A stretch of DNA of 64,000 bases, taken from contig NZ_CP048386.1 in NCBI RefSeq assembly GCF_010365805.1, forward strand, positions 851,327-915,326. Reading direction: 5' to 3'. Source of the stretch: Spiroplasma sp. BIUS-1. GTDB taxonomy: Bacteria > Bacillota_I > Bacilli_A > Mycoplasmatales > Mycoplasmataceae. A program made the translations under genes and the position numbers. Of the stretch, positions 48,741-59,278 are shown piece by piece; positions within the stretch are counted from its first letter, which is position 1; each line of letters opens with the position of its first letter. Under the pieces are notes generated by a model. It was given only the letters and a program-made list of their open reading frames with translations. It did not search any database and had not been told where the DNA came from.

Positions 48741-48787
48741 TCGTGTATTATACTAGTATTTCGAATACATATATAGTATAATTATAC
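48741..48787. promoter_or_regulatory. Divergent rnmV/mreB promoter region with dyad symmetry
   Basis: Plus -10 TATAAT at 48777-48782 faces mreB and minus -10 TATAAT at 48747-48752 faces rnmV. Each lies inside a near-inverted repeat (CGTGTAT...ATACTA versus TAGTAT...ATACACG), centred on a TCGAA-type symmetrical core GTATTTCGAATAC (48756-48768). The -35 sequences are weak, so an activator is plausible. Confidence 0.6.
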
Positions 48788-48823
48788 ACGAAGGGTTTTT
48801 TTCTTATAGAGGAGGAAATAAAT

Positions 48824-49867
48824 ATGGCATCATGAGATCGTAAAAGAGAATTCGTTGCTTTAGACTTAGGAACAGCTAACGTAGTTGCTTACCTAGGTGG
48901 ACAAGGTATCATTTATAATGAACCTTCAACTATGGCATACGACGTTCATACAAACACTGTTATCGCATCAGGGGAATCAGCATACGAAATGATCGGAAAA
49001 ACAAATGAAGACATTAGAATGGTAGTTCCATTAGTTGATGGAGTTATAGCAGACCTTGACGCAGCAAAAGATTTAATTAAAATAATCTTTTCACGTATTA
49101 AATTATCAGACATCTTAAAAAATGCATTAGTAGTTCTTGCCTGCCCTTCAGGAGTTACTGAATTAGAAAGAAGTGCATTAAAACAAGTTGTTTCAGATAT
49201 GGGAGCAAAAAATGTTCTTGTTGAAGAAGAAGTTAAATTATCAGCAATCGGAGCTGGAATTAACATTGCTATCGCAAGTGGACACTTAGTTGTTGACATC
49301 GGTGGAGGAACTACTGATATAGCTATTATATCAGCTGGGGATATTGTTATTTCAAGATCAATTAAAGTTGCTGGAAATCACTTTGATGAAGAAATAAGAA
49401 AATACATACGTGCAGAATACAACGTATTAATCGGAATTAAAACTGCTGAAAAAATCAAAATTGAAATCGGTGCATTAACAAAAATAGATAATGGACGTAC
49501 ATTCCGTGCATTCGGACGTGACGTTATCTCTGGTTTACCAAGAGAAGTAGTTATCTCACCAGATGAAGTGAAAAACGCTTTATTAGCACCATTCTCAAAA
49601 ATTACAGACCTAATTGTTGAAGTTATGGAAAACACACCAGCTGAATTAGCTGGAGATATCATTAGAAATGGTATTACAATTTGTGGAGGAGGAGCTTTAA
49701 TTAGAGGAATTGATACATACTTTGAATCAATTTTCCAATTAAAAGTAACTAAAGCTCAAGATCCATTACTAACAGTTATCGAAGGTACTAAAGAATACGA
49801 AAAACAAGCAGAAAAATGATTAGAAGTTGTTGAAATGCGTGATTCAAGAGAATACAACATTAAATAA
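48824..49867 (+). CDS. mreB: MreB cytoskeletal actin homologue
   Basis: 347 residues. Phosphate-1 motif ALDLGTANVVAYLGG, the connecting VEEEVKLSAIGAG with the catalytic-position Glu, phosphate-2 VVDIGGGTTDIAII, connect-2 and adenosine motifs ICGGGALIRGI. Polymerises as filaments; in Spiroplasma MreBs support helicity and swimming. TGA gives Trp near both ends. AGAGGAGG precedes the start. Own terminator follows. I do not assign a paralogue number. Confidence 0.95.
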
Positions 49868-49872
49868 TAAGA

Positions 49873-49900
49873 AAGGAAGAAATTAAAACTTCCTTTTTTA
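49873..49900 (+). terminator. Terminator after the first mreB
   Basis: GGAAG/CTTCC stem with T-run just after the stop codon. Confidence 0.8.
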
Positions 49901-49933
49901 TTTTGTCTTTTTAACTTTTAAAGGGTAGATTAT

Positions 49934-49961
49934 TTGAAAAAAGTGTTTAAACTATTATATA
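49934..49961 (+). promoter_or_regulatory. Promoter of the divergent mreB
   Basis: -35 TTGAAA (49934-49939) and -10 TATATA (49956-49961), 16-bp spacing, 25 bp before the GTG start. Confidence 0.5.
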
Positions 49962-49985
49962 TAGAGTAAAAGTGAGGTAATTCTT

Positions 49986-51080
49986 GTGGCAAGAGTAAGT
50001 TTGAGATCAAGAAGACACATTGCAATTGATATAGGTACAAGTAAAACTAGAATTTTTATAGAGCAATTAGGAATGGTTTTTAATGAAGCTAGTTTAATAG
50101 CGTTAGATTATAAAACTAGAAAAGTTATTTCAATTGGAGATGACGCAAAAAAATTCGTGGGTAAACTAAGTGGAGCTATGCAAATAAAACATCTTTTAAA
50201 ACGTGGAGTTTTAACAGATATGAATCTTCTTAAATTGTTCTTATCAAGTGTTTTAGGGAAATATGAAGAAGAAACAAAAAATGCTGTAGTTACTTTGGCA
50301 TGCCCTATAAGCATGAGCGAATTAGAAAGAAAAGCCTTAATAGACTCAATTAAATCTTTAGGTGTTTCACATGTTATGGTTGAAGATGATATTAAATTAG
50401 CTCTGCTTGGGGCTGGTTATGATATTTACGGATCAGATTCTTATATGTGTTTAGACATGGGAGCTGGAAAAACAACAGTGGGTGTTATCACAAACGGTGA
50501 AACAATAAATCACAAATGATCAAAAGCTTCTGGGGAAGTAATTGATAACGAAATAATCAAACACTTAAAAACTAAAGAAGGAATTCTTTTAGGAGATGTT
50601 AGTTCAGAAGCTGTTAAAATAGCTGTTGGTTCAGTTGTAAAAAGTAAAGAACCATTAAAAACTAAAGCTTACGGTTATGATTTAAATACATCAAGACCTA
50701 GAGAAGTTGAAGTTCAAGACAAAGACATTTCAAAAATAATACTTTCAGTTTTTGGTAACATAACAAACACAATCACTTCATTATTAGAAGAAACTCAAAG
50801 TGAAGTTGCTGGAGATATAATTAAAAATGGATTAATAATAACTGGTGGTTTAGCAAAAATACCAGGGGTTAAATTATTCTTCGAAAACTTCTTTGAAATA
50901 CCAGTATTTGTTGCAAAAAATGCTGGAAGCTCAACAATTGAAGGTGCAATAATGCATAAAGATAAGAGTTATGATTTAATAGAAGAAATGGAATTAACAA
51001 AAACAACATATCTTTGATAATAAGACTTGGTCTTATTTTTTTATTTGTAAAAAAATGCCAGTTTTTTTTATAAAATATAA
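49986..51080 (+). CDS. Divergent MreB-like protein with altered active site
   Basis: Starts at GTG 49986 after GAGGT. The actin frame is clear (HIAIDIGTSKTRIFIEQLGM, VTLACPISMSELERKAL) but key motifs differ: VEEEVK becomes VEDDIK, DIGGGTTD becomes DMGAGKTT, and GGGALIRG becomes GGLAKIPG. This predicts weak or altered ATP hydrolysis. Read as written, the frame runs past an A6 tract (50999-51004) through a terminator hairpin to TAA 51078-51080 (364 residues). One base fewer in the tract would give a stop at about 51020 (TTYLW end), right before the terminator, which is the more plausible biological end. Confidence 0.85.
51020..51043 (+). terminator. Terminator after the divergent mreB
   Basis: AATAAGAC/GTCTTATT hairpin with T-run, inside the frame read as written. 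Confidence 0.85.
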
Positions 51081-51102
51081 TAGTAGAATTTAGAGGTTAA
51101 AT

Positions 51103-52758
51103 ATGAATATCTTAATAAATAAAATTAAAGCAGTTTTAGAACAAGCAGTAAATAAACTGGGACTCAAAGGAAATATAATAGTTGAAAGACCCAAACTTAT
51201 TCAAGATGCAGATTTTGCAACAAACTTTGCTTTAATAAACTCAAAATTAAATAATTCTAACCCTATTCAATTAGCAGAATCTATTGTAGAAGAAATAAAA
51301 GATAATGATTTATTTGAAAACGTTGAATTTGTTAAACCAGGATTTATAAACTTTAGAATTAATAAAGTGTTTTTAAACGAAGTTATTGATGAAGTTATAA
51401 AAAAAGGAAATGATTTTGGTAGATCTAACAAAAAAAATATGAAATATAACCTTGAATTGGTTTCTGCAAATCCAACAGGTTATTTACATGTTGGTCATGC
51501 AAGAAATGGAGCAATCGGAGATTCTGTTGCAAGAATACTCAAGTTTGCAGGATATGATGTAGAAACAGAATATTATACAAATGATGCAGGAAATCAAATA
51601 AATATATCTGCAGCAACTTTGTTTTATCATTATAAAGAAATGCAAGGTCTTCCAGTATCAAAACCAGAAGAAACTTATGGTGGAGATATGTATATAGAAG
51701 TTGCACAACTTTTTATAGATGAATATAAAGATAAATTTAAAGATGTTGAAATTGTTGATAATAAAATAAATGATAAAGAAGTAAATGACCTATTTAGAAA
51801 AAAATCAATTGAGTTCTTTATGAAAGAAATTAAAAAACAATTAAATAGTTTTGGTGTTAATATTGATTTATTTTCAAGTGAAGCGAAAATGTATGAAAAT
51901 AACTCAATCAATAAAATTGTTGATAAGTATAAAGAACTTGGAGCAACATATGAAAGTGAAAATGCTTTATGATTAAAAACAACTCAGTTTGGTGATGATA
52001 AAGATAGAGTTCTTAAAAAAACAGATGGGACTTTCACCTATATAACTCCAGATATAGCATCTCATAGCGATAGAATCGAAAGATCAAAAGCAGATAAATA
52101 CATTAACTTCTGAGGTGGGGATCACCATGGATATATAATTAGATTAAGATCAGGTTTAGCTTTATTAGGATATGATTTTAATCTTGTAGATATTGATATG
52201 ATTCAAATGGTTAGATTAATGAAAGATGGCCAAGAATATAAAATGTCTAAAAGAAAAGGAACAGCTGTTTGATTAGTAGACCTATTGGAAATGGTTGGGA
52301 AAGATTCAATAAGATATATGTTAGTTTCTAAAACCCCTTCTAGTCACATGGATTTTGATTTAGATTTAGCTTTAGAAAAAAACTCAACAAACCCAGTTTA
52401 TTATGCACAATATGCAACAGCAAGATGTAATAAAATAATTAATACTCTAAACAATATTAATTTAGAAACAAATAAGCAAATAATTTTTGAGAGTCAAAAA
52501 GAAAAGGAATTAATTATTCTTTTAGATAGTTTTAACTCTGTTGTTGAATATGCAGGAAGTTCAAGATTGCCAAATATAATTTGTGATTATATACAATCTT
52601 TAGCAAAAGCTTTCCATTCATATTATGCAGAAACTAAAATTTTAGATAATGAAAATACAGAAGTCACTAACCAGAGAGTACTTCTAGTTAAATCAATATA
52701 TCAAGTTCTATCAAATGCTTTTGATTTAATAGGAATTGATGTAAAAGATACAATGTAA
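51103..52758 (+). CDS. argS: Arginyl-tRNA synthetase
   Basis: 551 residues, class [20 protein letters not shown] holds the HIGH-type motif and EYKMSKRKG the KMSKS-type motif. The C-terminal DALR anticodon-binding region is [26 protein letters not shown] precedes the start. Followed by a strong terminator. Confidence 0.98.
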
Positions 52759-52785
52759 AAAGTGAAGTTTGCAACTTCACTTTTT
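52757..52785 (+). terminator. argS terminator
   Basis: AAAAAGTGAAGTT/AACTTCACTTTTT stem around TGC; the same core recurs at 55287-55313. Confidence 0.94.
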
Positions 52786-52829
52786 ACATTTGAATCATAG
52801 AAGCCCACTTTATATAAAAAAAATGCATG

Positions 52830-52838
52830 TGATATAAT
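52830..52838 (+). promoter_or_regulatory. ABC exporter promoter
   Basis: Extended -10 TGATATAAT about 50 bp before the ATPase gene. No clear -35 is needed with a TGn element. Confidence 0.6.
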
Positions 52839-52889
52839 AAATGAAGAATAAACAAATTAGAGTTTTATAGTTAGAGGGTTTTATATAGA

Positions 52890-53639
52890 ATGCTAATCTT
52901 AAAAGAAGTATCAAAAAAATTTAAAAACGAAAAGGGAATTTTTAATATTTCTTTTTCGTTTTCTATGGATAAAATTGTTGGTTTAATTGGTGATAACGGA
53001 GCAGGTAAAACAACAATAATTAAAACTATTTTAGGAGACTATAAAAAAGATAGTGGAGAAATAAGTTTATTGGGAAATTCGGAAAACTACAAAAAGGATA
53101 TAACATATTTCCCTGATCAAAATAATTTTCCAAAAAACTCTAATATAATAGATTATTGTTTGTACACACAGAGTCTAAAAGGTCAAAACTATAAAAAAGA
53201 TGATCCAAAAATTTTGGAATTGGTGGGTATATTGGGTTTAAAAGATTATTTAAATTCTTCATTTCAGAAATTATCTTCAGGTATGCAAAAGAGAGCTTTA
53301 TTGTTATCGCTAATATTATCAAAACCCAAATTAATAATTTTGGATGAGCCAACAGAAAATTTAGATATAAAATCAAGAACTGAGTTTTTAAAATTAATAG
53401 AATTTATTTCTAAAGAATACAAAGTAGGTATTATGATTACATCTCATAATATTGATGAAATCGAAAATATAATTAACTACGTAATAGTTGTAAAAAGCGG
53501 GAAAGTTGTTCATGTTGGCGATTTTGACAAAACCAATAGCAACCTAAAAGAACTTTATTTTAAAAGTATAGGAACAGAAAATGAAGTACTTGATTTTGAA
53601 AGATTAAGGGAGTTTAAGAAAAATGAAAATAATAGCTAA
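52890..53639 (+). CDS. ABC transporter ATP-binding subunit
   Basis: 249 residues: GDNGAGKTT (Walker A), LSSGMQKRALLLSLI (signature), LIILDEPTENLD (Walker B). The fold is that of exporter-type ATPases (BcrA/YxlF/YhaQ-like). The last 17 nt overlap the permease start, so the two are coupled. The C-terminal DFERLREFKKNENNS is a short soluble tail. Confidence 0.9.
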   Translation: MLILKEVSKKFKNEKGIFNISFSFSMDKIVGLIGDNGAGKTTIIKTILGDYKKDSGEISLLGNSENYKKDITYFPDQNNFPKNSNIIDYCLYTQSLKGQNYKKDDPKILELVGILGLKDYLNSSFQKLSSGMQKRALLLSLILSKPKLIILDEPTENLDIKSRTEFLKLIEFISKEYKVGIMITSHNIDEIENIINYVIVVKSGKVVHVGDFDKTNSNLKELYFKSIGTENEVLDFERLREFKKNENNS

Positions 53640-55266
53640 TCCAATTTCTAAAAGAATTTTTTTCAAAACTTTGAAATCGCCGTATTTCATAACATTAACT
53701 TCTATATTCATTATATTAATCTTATTTTTAAATATAATATTTTCTGTGATAGTTAAAAAAACCGAAGTAATTTCAAACCATAGGATACTTTATACATACA
53801 CAGCAACTTCTTTATTGCTACTATTTGTTGTTATCTATGAAGTATGGTTTTATAACTTGTTTTATTTAAAAGATAAAGTTGATGGTTACTATAATTTAGA
53901 ATTAAGAGCTGAATATAGTAGTAAAGAAATTTTTTTCTCAAGATTAATTATAAATAAGTTAATGTTGATATCTTTTCTAGTAATAATAAATATAATAAAT
54001 GTTATTACAATATCTTGGGTAGAAAACCAAAAATTCAATTTGAACGTTGTTAACATTTTAATATTTTCTCTAATCATTTTGATAGTTGATCTATTTATTT
54101 CATCTATTTTTGGTTTGATTTCGCAATTTAAAAGCAATGTTTTAATGGGTGTTGTGGCCGGAATATTTTCTTTAGCTCTACCTTTAAATTTCATACCCGA
54201 AATAGTAACCAACATGGACAATAATTATATATATAATTCTGAGTTTGCTGAAGAAAACATAAAATACTATTCAGGATACAGATTGAGAGAATTATCCAAA
54301 AAAAATACATATGTTGAAAGTTTGTTAGAATCTTACAACGAGATTGATGAAGGCGTTACAATTACAGAATATAAAATTGATTGAATAAGAGAAGGGTTTT
54401 TATATTATGGACCCACTCGCGGAACTGTTTCATTTACTGATGGATTTAAAAATAATGAAATTTATAAGCTTTTAGATGAAGCAAAAAAATTAACAGACTT
54501 CCATAAAGATGATACCTTTTCAGAAGAAAATGATTATGGTAAAGAAATATGAACAAATAGTTACTTTTCTGCAAAAAAAGAAAAAAATTCTATTTTGGAA
54601 GGTAAATATAATTTTAATACCTTAATTAATAAAATGATCCTATCAAATAAGAATAATGACAAAGGAAAGGATAAGATAGAATTTTTAAATTTCATTAAAA
54701 TTTATGCAAATAATATTTATTCTTTGAAAAGTTACCAACTACAACCAATATTTTATACAAAATTCATTTATGAAGAAGGAAAAATGCAGTCCTTGGAAGG
54801 AAAAACATTCACTCCAGGAGAAATAATTCTCGCAAATGTTTTGAATGAAGTTTTAGTAAATGCTTTAAAAATAACTAATGACTATGAATCTAAAAATAAT
54901 AATATGTTAACCTATGGCGGTTACAACGGTTATAAAATGAACTTATATTTGAATAGTTTTTTAAACCCATTCTATGTTCTAAATGAATTCCAGTCTTACA
55001 ATTTTGCAGATAACGAAATCATGAAAATGAATGATGTTATTAATAACCCAGTGGTTCCCTCAGGAGTTTATTTCTTGTACAAAACCAATATAGTCAATGA
55101 TTTGACAAATCAAGATTATCCAAAATGAGATGACGCATCTAAAAACACTATAAAATTTAATAATTTAGAATATATTTTATTTATAAATGCTATTATATGT
55201 TTATTGATATCAGCTTTAACTTTATATATATTTTATAAACAATACAATAAATTGTTGATTCAATAA
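53623..55266 (+). CDS. ABC transporter permease with large soluble insertion
   Basis: 547 residues. Five to six hydrophobic helices in the first ~190 residues (FITLTSIFIILILFLNIIF, TATSLLLLFVVIYEVW, and so on), then a ~320-residue polar, presumably extracellular domain, then one last helix (LFINAIICLLISALTLYIFY). TGA codons are Trp. This is unlike usual exporter permeases of six helices without such a domain. Partner of the ATPase upstream. Substrate unknown; its position between two mreB genes may be accidental. Confidence 0.8.
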
Positions 55267-55286
55267 ATAAAATCTGAAGACTGTTT

Positions 55287-55313
55287 AAAAGTGAAGTTTG
55301 CAACTTCACTTTT
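55287..55313 (+). terminator. Terminator of the ABC exporter operon
   Basis: AAAAGTGAAGTT/AACTTCACTTTT stem, near-identical core to the argS terminator. Confidence 0.92.
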
Positions 55314-55363
55314 TTTATGTTAGAATTACATCAGATTATATATTCTACTTTTAAATAGAAATA

Positions 55364-55369
55364 TATAAT
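55364..55369 (+). promoter_or_regulatory. -10 box of the mreB pair
   Basis: TATAAT 40 bp before the 55409 mreB. Near-palindrome ATATATTCTA...TAGAAATATAT surrounds it; -35 weak. Confidence 0.5.
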
Positions 55370-55408
55370 TCATTTATTTAAAAAACATTAATAAAGGAGA
55401 AAAACAGT

Positions 55409-56440
55409 ATGGCAAATAAAAAACCAACATTCGTTTCAATGGACTTAGGTACAGCTAACACTTTAGTGTATATTGCTGGACAAGGTATTGTTTATAACGA
55501 ACCATCAATCGTTGCTTACAGAATTAAAGAAAACAAAATTATCGCTGTAGGTGAAGAAGCATACAAAATGATCGGTAAAGGAAACAAAACTATTCGTGTT
55601 GTAAGACCAATGGTTGACGGAGTTATTACTGACATTAGAGCTACTGAAGCTCAATTGAGATACATCTTCTCAAAATTAAGAATTACAAAACAATTAAGAC
55701 ATTCAATTATGTTATTGGCATGTCCATCAGTTATTACTGAATTAGAAAAAACAGCACTTAAAAAAATCGCTGTTAACTTAGGAGCAGACCAAGTATTCGT
55801 TGAAGAAGAAGTTAAAATGGCTGCTTTAGGTGGTGGAGTTAATATCTACGCACCAACAGGAAACTTAATCGTTGATATGGGTGGGGGAACTACTGATATA
55901 GCTGTTTTAGCATCAGGAGATATCGTTCTATCAAAATCAATTAAAGTTGCTGGAAACTACTTAAACGATGAATGTCAAAAATTCATTCGTTCACAATACG
56001 GATTAGAAATCGGTTCAAAAACTGCTGAATCAATCAAAGTTAACGTTGGTTCATTAGCAAAATACCCTGATGAAAGACGTATGAAAGTTTACGGACGTGA
56101 CGTTGTTTCTGGATTACCAAGAGAAATCGAAATTACTCCAGAAGAAGTACGTGAAGTATTAAAAGTACCAGTATCAAGAATTATTGACTTAACAGTTCAA
56201 GTTTTAGAAGATACACCACCAGAATTAGCTGGAGATATCTTTAGAAACGGGATCACAATCTGTGGTGGTGGAGCCTTAATTAGAGGAATCGACAAATACT
56301 TCGCAGATACATTACAATTACCAACAAAAATTGGTGAACAACCATTATTAGCCGTTATTAACGGAACTAAAAAATTCGAAAGTGAAATCTGAGAAATTGT
56401 TAAAGCTCAAAGATTACACGACGATATAATGAGTAGATAA
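55409..56440 (+). CDS. mreB: MreB cytoskeletal actin homologue
   Basis: 343 residues. SMDLGTANTLVYIAGQG, VEEEVKMAALGGGVN, VDMGGGTTDIAVLASGD, ICGGGALIRGIDKYF. All active-site motifs are intact. AAAGGAGAAAAACAGT precedes the start. Ends HDDIMSR. 52 nt before the next mreB and probably co-transcribed. Paralogue number not assigned. Confidence 0.95.
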
Positions 56441-56492
56441 TACTCCCCTGTTTTATAAAGTTTAAAAATTTTAAAAAATGAGGAGGTTTATT

Positions 56493-57545
56493 ATGTACAA
56501 AGAACTTAATAGACCATTCATTTCCCTGGATCTTGGAACTAGCAATATTCTTGCCTACGTTTCAGGTCAGGGAATTGTTTATAATCAGCCAAGTTTAATG
56601 GCATACGATGTTAGAACAAACAAACTAATAGCCATTGGACAAGAAGCTTATGAAATGGTCGGAAAAACAAATGACAATGTAAGATTAATAACACCATTAG
56701 TTGATGGGGTTATCGCAGACTTAGATGCTGCACAAGATTTATTGAAACATATATTCGATAGATTAAAAATGATGAACTTTTGAAAAAGTTCTATCGTTGT
56801 TCTAGCTTGTCCTTCAGGGGTTACCGAGTTAGAAAGAGATGCTCTTAAAATGGTCGCAAAAGACATGGGAGCAAGTTTAGTAGTTGTTGAAGAAGAAGTT
56901 AAAATGTCAGCCTTAGGAGCTGGTGTTAATATTGAATTACCTATGGGTCATTTAATTGTTGATATCGGTGGAGGAACTACTGATATAGCTATTATTTCAG
57001 CTGGAGATATTGTTATTTCAAGATCTCTTAAAATAGCTGGAAATGCATTCAATGATGAAATATTAAAATATGTTAGAGCTGAATACAATATTTCAATCGG
57101 TCTTAAAACCGCAGAAAACATTAAAAAAAGTGTTGGATCATTAGTAAAATATCCTAATGAAAGATCAATGCAAATTTATGGAAGAGATATTGTTTCAGGA
57201 TTACCAAAAGAAGTTACTGTTAACTCAGAAGAAATTAGAAATGTTCTATTGGGAGCATTTAGTAAAATAACTGATTTAGTAATCGAAATTATGGAAAACA
57301 CTCCTCCTGAATTGGCTGGAGATATCATGAAAAACGGTATGGTTTTATGTGGTGGTGGAGCATTGGTAAGAAATGTTGATAAATATTTCTTCGATATATT
57401 CCAATTACCTACAAAAATAGCTGCCGATCCTCTTAACTGTGTTATTGAAGGAACAAAAGCTTATGAAAAAATCATAATAAAACGTGTTGAAGCTGGGGAT
57501 TACGAGGGAACTCAAGATACTTACCTTCAATCACTTAAAAAATAG
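56493..57545 (+). CDS. mreB: MreB cytoskeletal actin homologue
   Basis: 350 residues starting at ATG 56493 (AGGAGGTTTATT upstream), not the longer frame at 56478. LDLGTSNILAYVSGQG, VEEEVKMSALGAGVN, VDIGGGTTDIAIISAGD, CGGGALVRNVDKYF. One TGA-Trp lies in the MMNFWKSS segment. Extended C-terminus (GDYEGTQDTYLQSLKK) compared with the previous gene. Confidence 0.95.
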
Positions 57546-57570
57546 AAACTTAGGTTTCTATTTTTTTTAT
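57541..57570 (+). terminator. Terminator after the mreB pair
   Basis: AATAGAAAC/GTTTCTATT stem, overlapping the stop codon, followed by eight T. Confidence 0.9.
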
Positions 57571-57645
57571 AAAAATCATTTTATATTTTGATAAAAAAAT
57601 CTTTTATCTTTTTTATATGTTAATTTATTTGTAATTGAGGTAATT

Positions 57646-58110
57646 ATGGAAAAGCAAATAATAAGAATAACAGAAGAAGAAGATGTAACATACGAGCTTA
57701 TTTCTGAGATAATATATAAATTTTTTACTTTTGATGGAAAATCTATTTTAAAAGGTTCTGATAACAGAATAAGTAAAAACGAAAGAGTATGATTTATTAA
57801 TTTTGCTCCAATAAGAAAAATAAGCGAATTAATAGAAAAAGAAAAATATGCCATATACCCTTCTGTTGATCTAGAAGAGATTTTTTTATTTAATGACACA
57901 GGTTCTAAAAAATTAGTTGAAGCAAGATTTGAAAAATTAAAAAGCAGTGATGATTCAATAATAGTATTTGCTAAATTTAAAGATAATTTTAAATATGAAG
58001 GATATAAGTTTTTAGGAGTTTATAAATTTGAAGGAATGGTGGAAAATAACCTAAATAACTTGGTGTTTAAAAAGGTTAAAAATACTTATATTTTTTCAAA
58101 ACAAAAATAA
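57646..58110 (+). CDS. Hypothetical protein between mreB genes
   Basis: 154 residues. ATG 57646 has GAGGTAATT upstream. The sequence is charged and beta-rich (EEEDVTYELISEIIYKFFTF, KFKDNFKYEGYKFLGVYKFEG), with no membrane helix or signal peptide. One TGA (Trp in RVWFINF). I recognise no family. Its place between two mreB genes suggests linkage to the cytoskeletal locus, but it has its own terminator upstream. Confidence 0.75.
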
Positions 58111-58115
58111 CCCCC

Positions 58116-58144
58116 TTGTTTTCTATATCTTAAAATAGTATAAT
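58116..58144 (+). promoter_or_regulatory. Promoter of the last mreB
   Basis: -35 TTGTTT (58116-58121) and -10 TATAAT (58139-58144) with 17-bp spacing, 37 bp before the ATG; a near-consensus promoter. Confidence 0.75.
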
Positions 58145-58180
58145 AAGAGTACATATTTTATTATGGCACAGGAGGTATTT

Positions 58181-59239
58181 ATGAAAATAGATGAACGTAC
58201 ATTTATAGCCTTAGATTTAGGTACAAGTAACATATTAGCTTTTGTCGGAAGACAAGGGATAGTTTATGACGAACCATCAATCATGGCGTATGACAACATT
58301 ACTAACTCATTAGTTGCATTAGGTGGAGACGCTTACAACATGGTTGGTAAAACACACGAAAACATTAGAATGGTAGTTCCAATTAAAGACGGAGTTATTA
58401 CAGATTTAGATGCAGCGAAAGATATGCTAAAACATGTTTTCAGTAAATTAAAAATGTTAAATGACTGAAAAAACTCAATCATTTTACTAGCTTGTCCTAG
58501 TGAAGTAACTGAATTAGAAAGAGAAGCTCTAAAACAAGTTGCTTATGACATGGGAGCAGAAATCGTTATCGTTGAAGAAGAAGTTAAAATGGCTGCATTA
58601 GGTGCAGGAATTAACATCGATGTTCCAAGAGGACACATCGTAATCGATATCGGTGGAGGAACAACTGATATAGCTATTATTTCAGCTGGTGATGTTGTTA
58701 TCTCAAGATCAATCAAAGTTGCAGGAAATGCACTAGATGAAGAAATCAAAAAATACATTAGATCAGAATACAATGTTACTATTGGTGACAGAAGTGCTGA
58801 AGATGTAAAAAAAGAATTAGGTTCATTATCTAAATATAAAGGTGAAAGAACTATGTCTGTATTCGGTAGAGATATCGTTTCAGGATTACCAAAAGAAGCA
58901 ATAATTAGTTCAGAAGAAATTAGAAACGTTTTAGTTAACGCTTTCAGTAGAATTACTGACTTATTAATTGAACTAATGGAAAACACTCCTCCTGAATTAG
59001 CTGGAGATATAATTTCAAACGGATTTACAATTTGTGGTGGTGGATCACAAATTAGAGGAATCAAAGAATACTTTAACGGTATTTTCTCAGTTCCTTGTCA
59101 TGTATCACCTAACCCATTAACTGGAGTTATCGAAGGTGCAAGAGTATTCCAAAAAATAATTAATGACAGAATTGAAAAAGATTACTACGGAAAAAACGCA
59201 AAAAACGTTAAAAAAGGTAGTCAAACTTCATACTTATAG
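58181..59239 (+). CDS. mreB: MreB cytoskeletal actin homologue
   Basis: 352 residues from ATG 58181; the longer frame at 58163 lacks the GGAGGTATTT that sits 3-9 nt before 58181. LDLGTSNILAFVGRQG, VEEEVKMAALGAGIN, IDIGGGTTDIAIISAGD, CGGGSQIRGIKEYF. Active-site motifs intact; the adenosine motif reads GGGSQIRG. Ends with a Lys-rich tail. Confidence 0.95.
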
Positions 59240-59244
59240 TAAAT

Positions 59245-59278
59245 AAAAAAAATGGTTTGAATTCAAACCATTTTTTTT
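59245..59278. terminator. Bidirectional terminator
   Basis: Perfect palindrome A8TGGTTTGAATTCAAACCAT8 between mreB (+) and tatD (-). Confidence 0.96.
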
